From contig DJWN01000126.1 in the NCBI GenBank assembly GCA_002440975.1, positions 22,441 through 86,440 of the forward strand: DNA of 64,000 nucleotides. The letters run 5' to 3'. The translations under genes and the position numbers were made by a program. Of this stretch, positions 63,564 through 64,000 are shown one piece after another (the first letter of the stretch is position 1; each line of letters begins with the position of its first letter). Under the pieces are notes generated by a model. The model did not search any database, was not told the origin of the DNA, and saw nothing but the letters and a program-made list of their open reading frames with translations. This DNA is from Bacteroidales bacterium UBA6229. Lineage in GTDB: Bacteria > Bacteroidota > Bacteroidia > Bacteroidales > F082.

Positions 63564-63854
63564 ATGAAGAATCAAGATAGTAACATGCTCCCCAAAGTAG
63601 AAGCCTGGAAGCAAAGCGGCATGAAGATGGCAGATTATGCACACAGTATTGGCATGCAACCAACAGCTTTTGAGTATTGGGTCAGGAAATTCCGTAATGC
63701 GCAAAAGAAGAAAGATGCCGCATTTGTTGAGATCTTTCCCGAAGCTTCAAAGGCAAAGCAGCAGGATCCATTGGTGCAAAGAACTATTGAGCAGTCGCAG
63801 GGTGAGATCGTTTTCAGCTTTGCCAATGGCATGAGCATCAAGGTAAGCTTTTAG
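63564..63854 (+). CDS. tnpA: IS66 accessory protein TnpA
   Basis: A 96-residue protein with a helix-turn-helix-like N-terminus (LPKVEAWKQSGMKMADYAHS, then QPTAFEYWVRKFR) followed by a charged linker and a beta-rich end (GEIVFSFANGMSIKVSF). This matches IS66 TnpA. The start at 63564 is preferred over an in-frame ATG-like codon at 63534 because it gives the usual N-terminus. The stop lies one base before the tnpB start, so the two are translationally linked. Confidence 0.85.
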   Translation: MKNQDSNMLPKVEAWKQSGMKMADYAHSIGMQPTAFEYWVRKFRNAQKKKDAAFVEIFPEASKAKQQDPLVQRTIEQSQGEIVFSFANGMSIKVSF

Positions 63855-63855
63855 C

Positions 63856-64000
63856 ATGTTTGGTTTGAGCAACAAGCTGCGCTATTTTCTGTGCGTCCAG
63901 CCTACAGATATGCGTAATGGTTTTGACGGACTGGCTGGTATTGTGCGTAATTATTTAATTAAAGACCCCATTTCAGGCGATGTTTTTGTGTTTTTGAACA
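63856..64000 (+). CDS. tnpB: IS66 accessory protein TnpB (3' end beyond window)
   Basis: The first 48 residues are present: MFGLSNKLRYFLCVQPTDMR, then NGFDGLAGIVRN and DPISGDVFVFLN. These are the signature blocks of IS66 TnpB (PTDMRxxFDGL and DPxSGDVFxFxN). The rest lies beyond base 64000. Confidence 0.92.
   Translation, partial: MFGLSNKLRYFLCVQPTDMRNGFDGLAGIVRNYLIKDPISGDVFVFLN

Larger units (their letters stand above)
63497..64000 (+). mobile_element. IS66-family insertion sequence (left part)
   Basis: The IS begins where the RT frame breaks, with the GC-rich terminal sequence GTATCCGCCCGACC as presumed left inverted repeat. The two small accessory genes of IS66 elements follow in the standard order (tnpA, tnpB). 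The large tnpC transposase gene and the right end lie beyond the window, so the expected 8-base target duplication cannot be checked. Confidence 0.85.

Overview
The window looks like a chromosomal segment of a Bacteroidota bacterium, most like a Bacteroidales or allied environmental lineage. Supporting signs are -7 promoter boxes of the TAnnTTTG type, few clear Shine-Dalgarno sites, a TonB-dependent receptor with a carboxypeptidase-regulatory N-terminal domain, a PorV-type protein of the type IX secretion world, a hybrid two-component kinase with TPRs, a beta-propeller LytS-type kinase with a LytTR regulator, and runs of 800-residue MacB/FtsX permeases. Genus cannot be read from the sequence alone.

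Layout. 1-3.4 kb (minus): groES (cut by the window edge), secG, a TPR-like protein, lptE and a sigma-54 activator without receiver domain. 3.4-8.1 kb (minus): pheT and recG. 8.2-11.5 kb (minus): a TPR-PAS hybrid histidine kinase and a single-domain receiver. 11.6-15.7 kb (minus): an S9B dipeptidyl peptidase, a GGGP synthase and metF. 15.7-19.4 kb (minus): metH, two bases upstream of metF, behind a SAM-I riboswitch. On the plus strand, ahcY faces away from metH, so three methyl-cycle enzymes share about 6.5 kb.

21.4-36.1 kb: two small lipoproteins, a propeller kinase/LytTR pair, a small membrane-anchored protein, then TonB receptor, 1450-residue exported protein and PorV-like barrel in a row, probably one envelope system. 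36.4-41.5 kb: greA, a HIT protein, a long PurF-like protein (minus), a GNAT enzyme and a YfcC-type carrier.

41.5-54.0 kb (minus): an ABC efflux cluster with adaptor, ATPase, three intact MacB/FtsX permeases, a fourth that is a decayed pseudogene, and two small proteins. A divergent NtrC-type regulator and its kinase (54.2-57.0 kb) probably control it. 57.0-61.1 kb: an FG-GAP repeat protein and a PIF1-like helicase with HRDC and HTH tails.

61.1-64.0 kb is an accessory patch. It holds a tRNA-Pro(CGG) gene whose T-arm is replaced by a GC palindrome, tandem units that copy its 5' end, three families of short palindromic or direct repeats, a group II intron sitting in one repeat copy, and an IS66-type element that has interrupted the intron's reverse transcriptase. 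The most distinctive observations are the intron/repeat target match, supported by EBS-IBS pairing visible here, and the disrupted tRNA.
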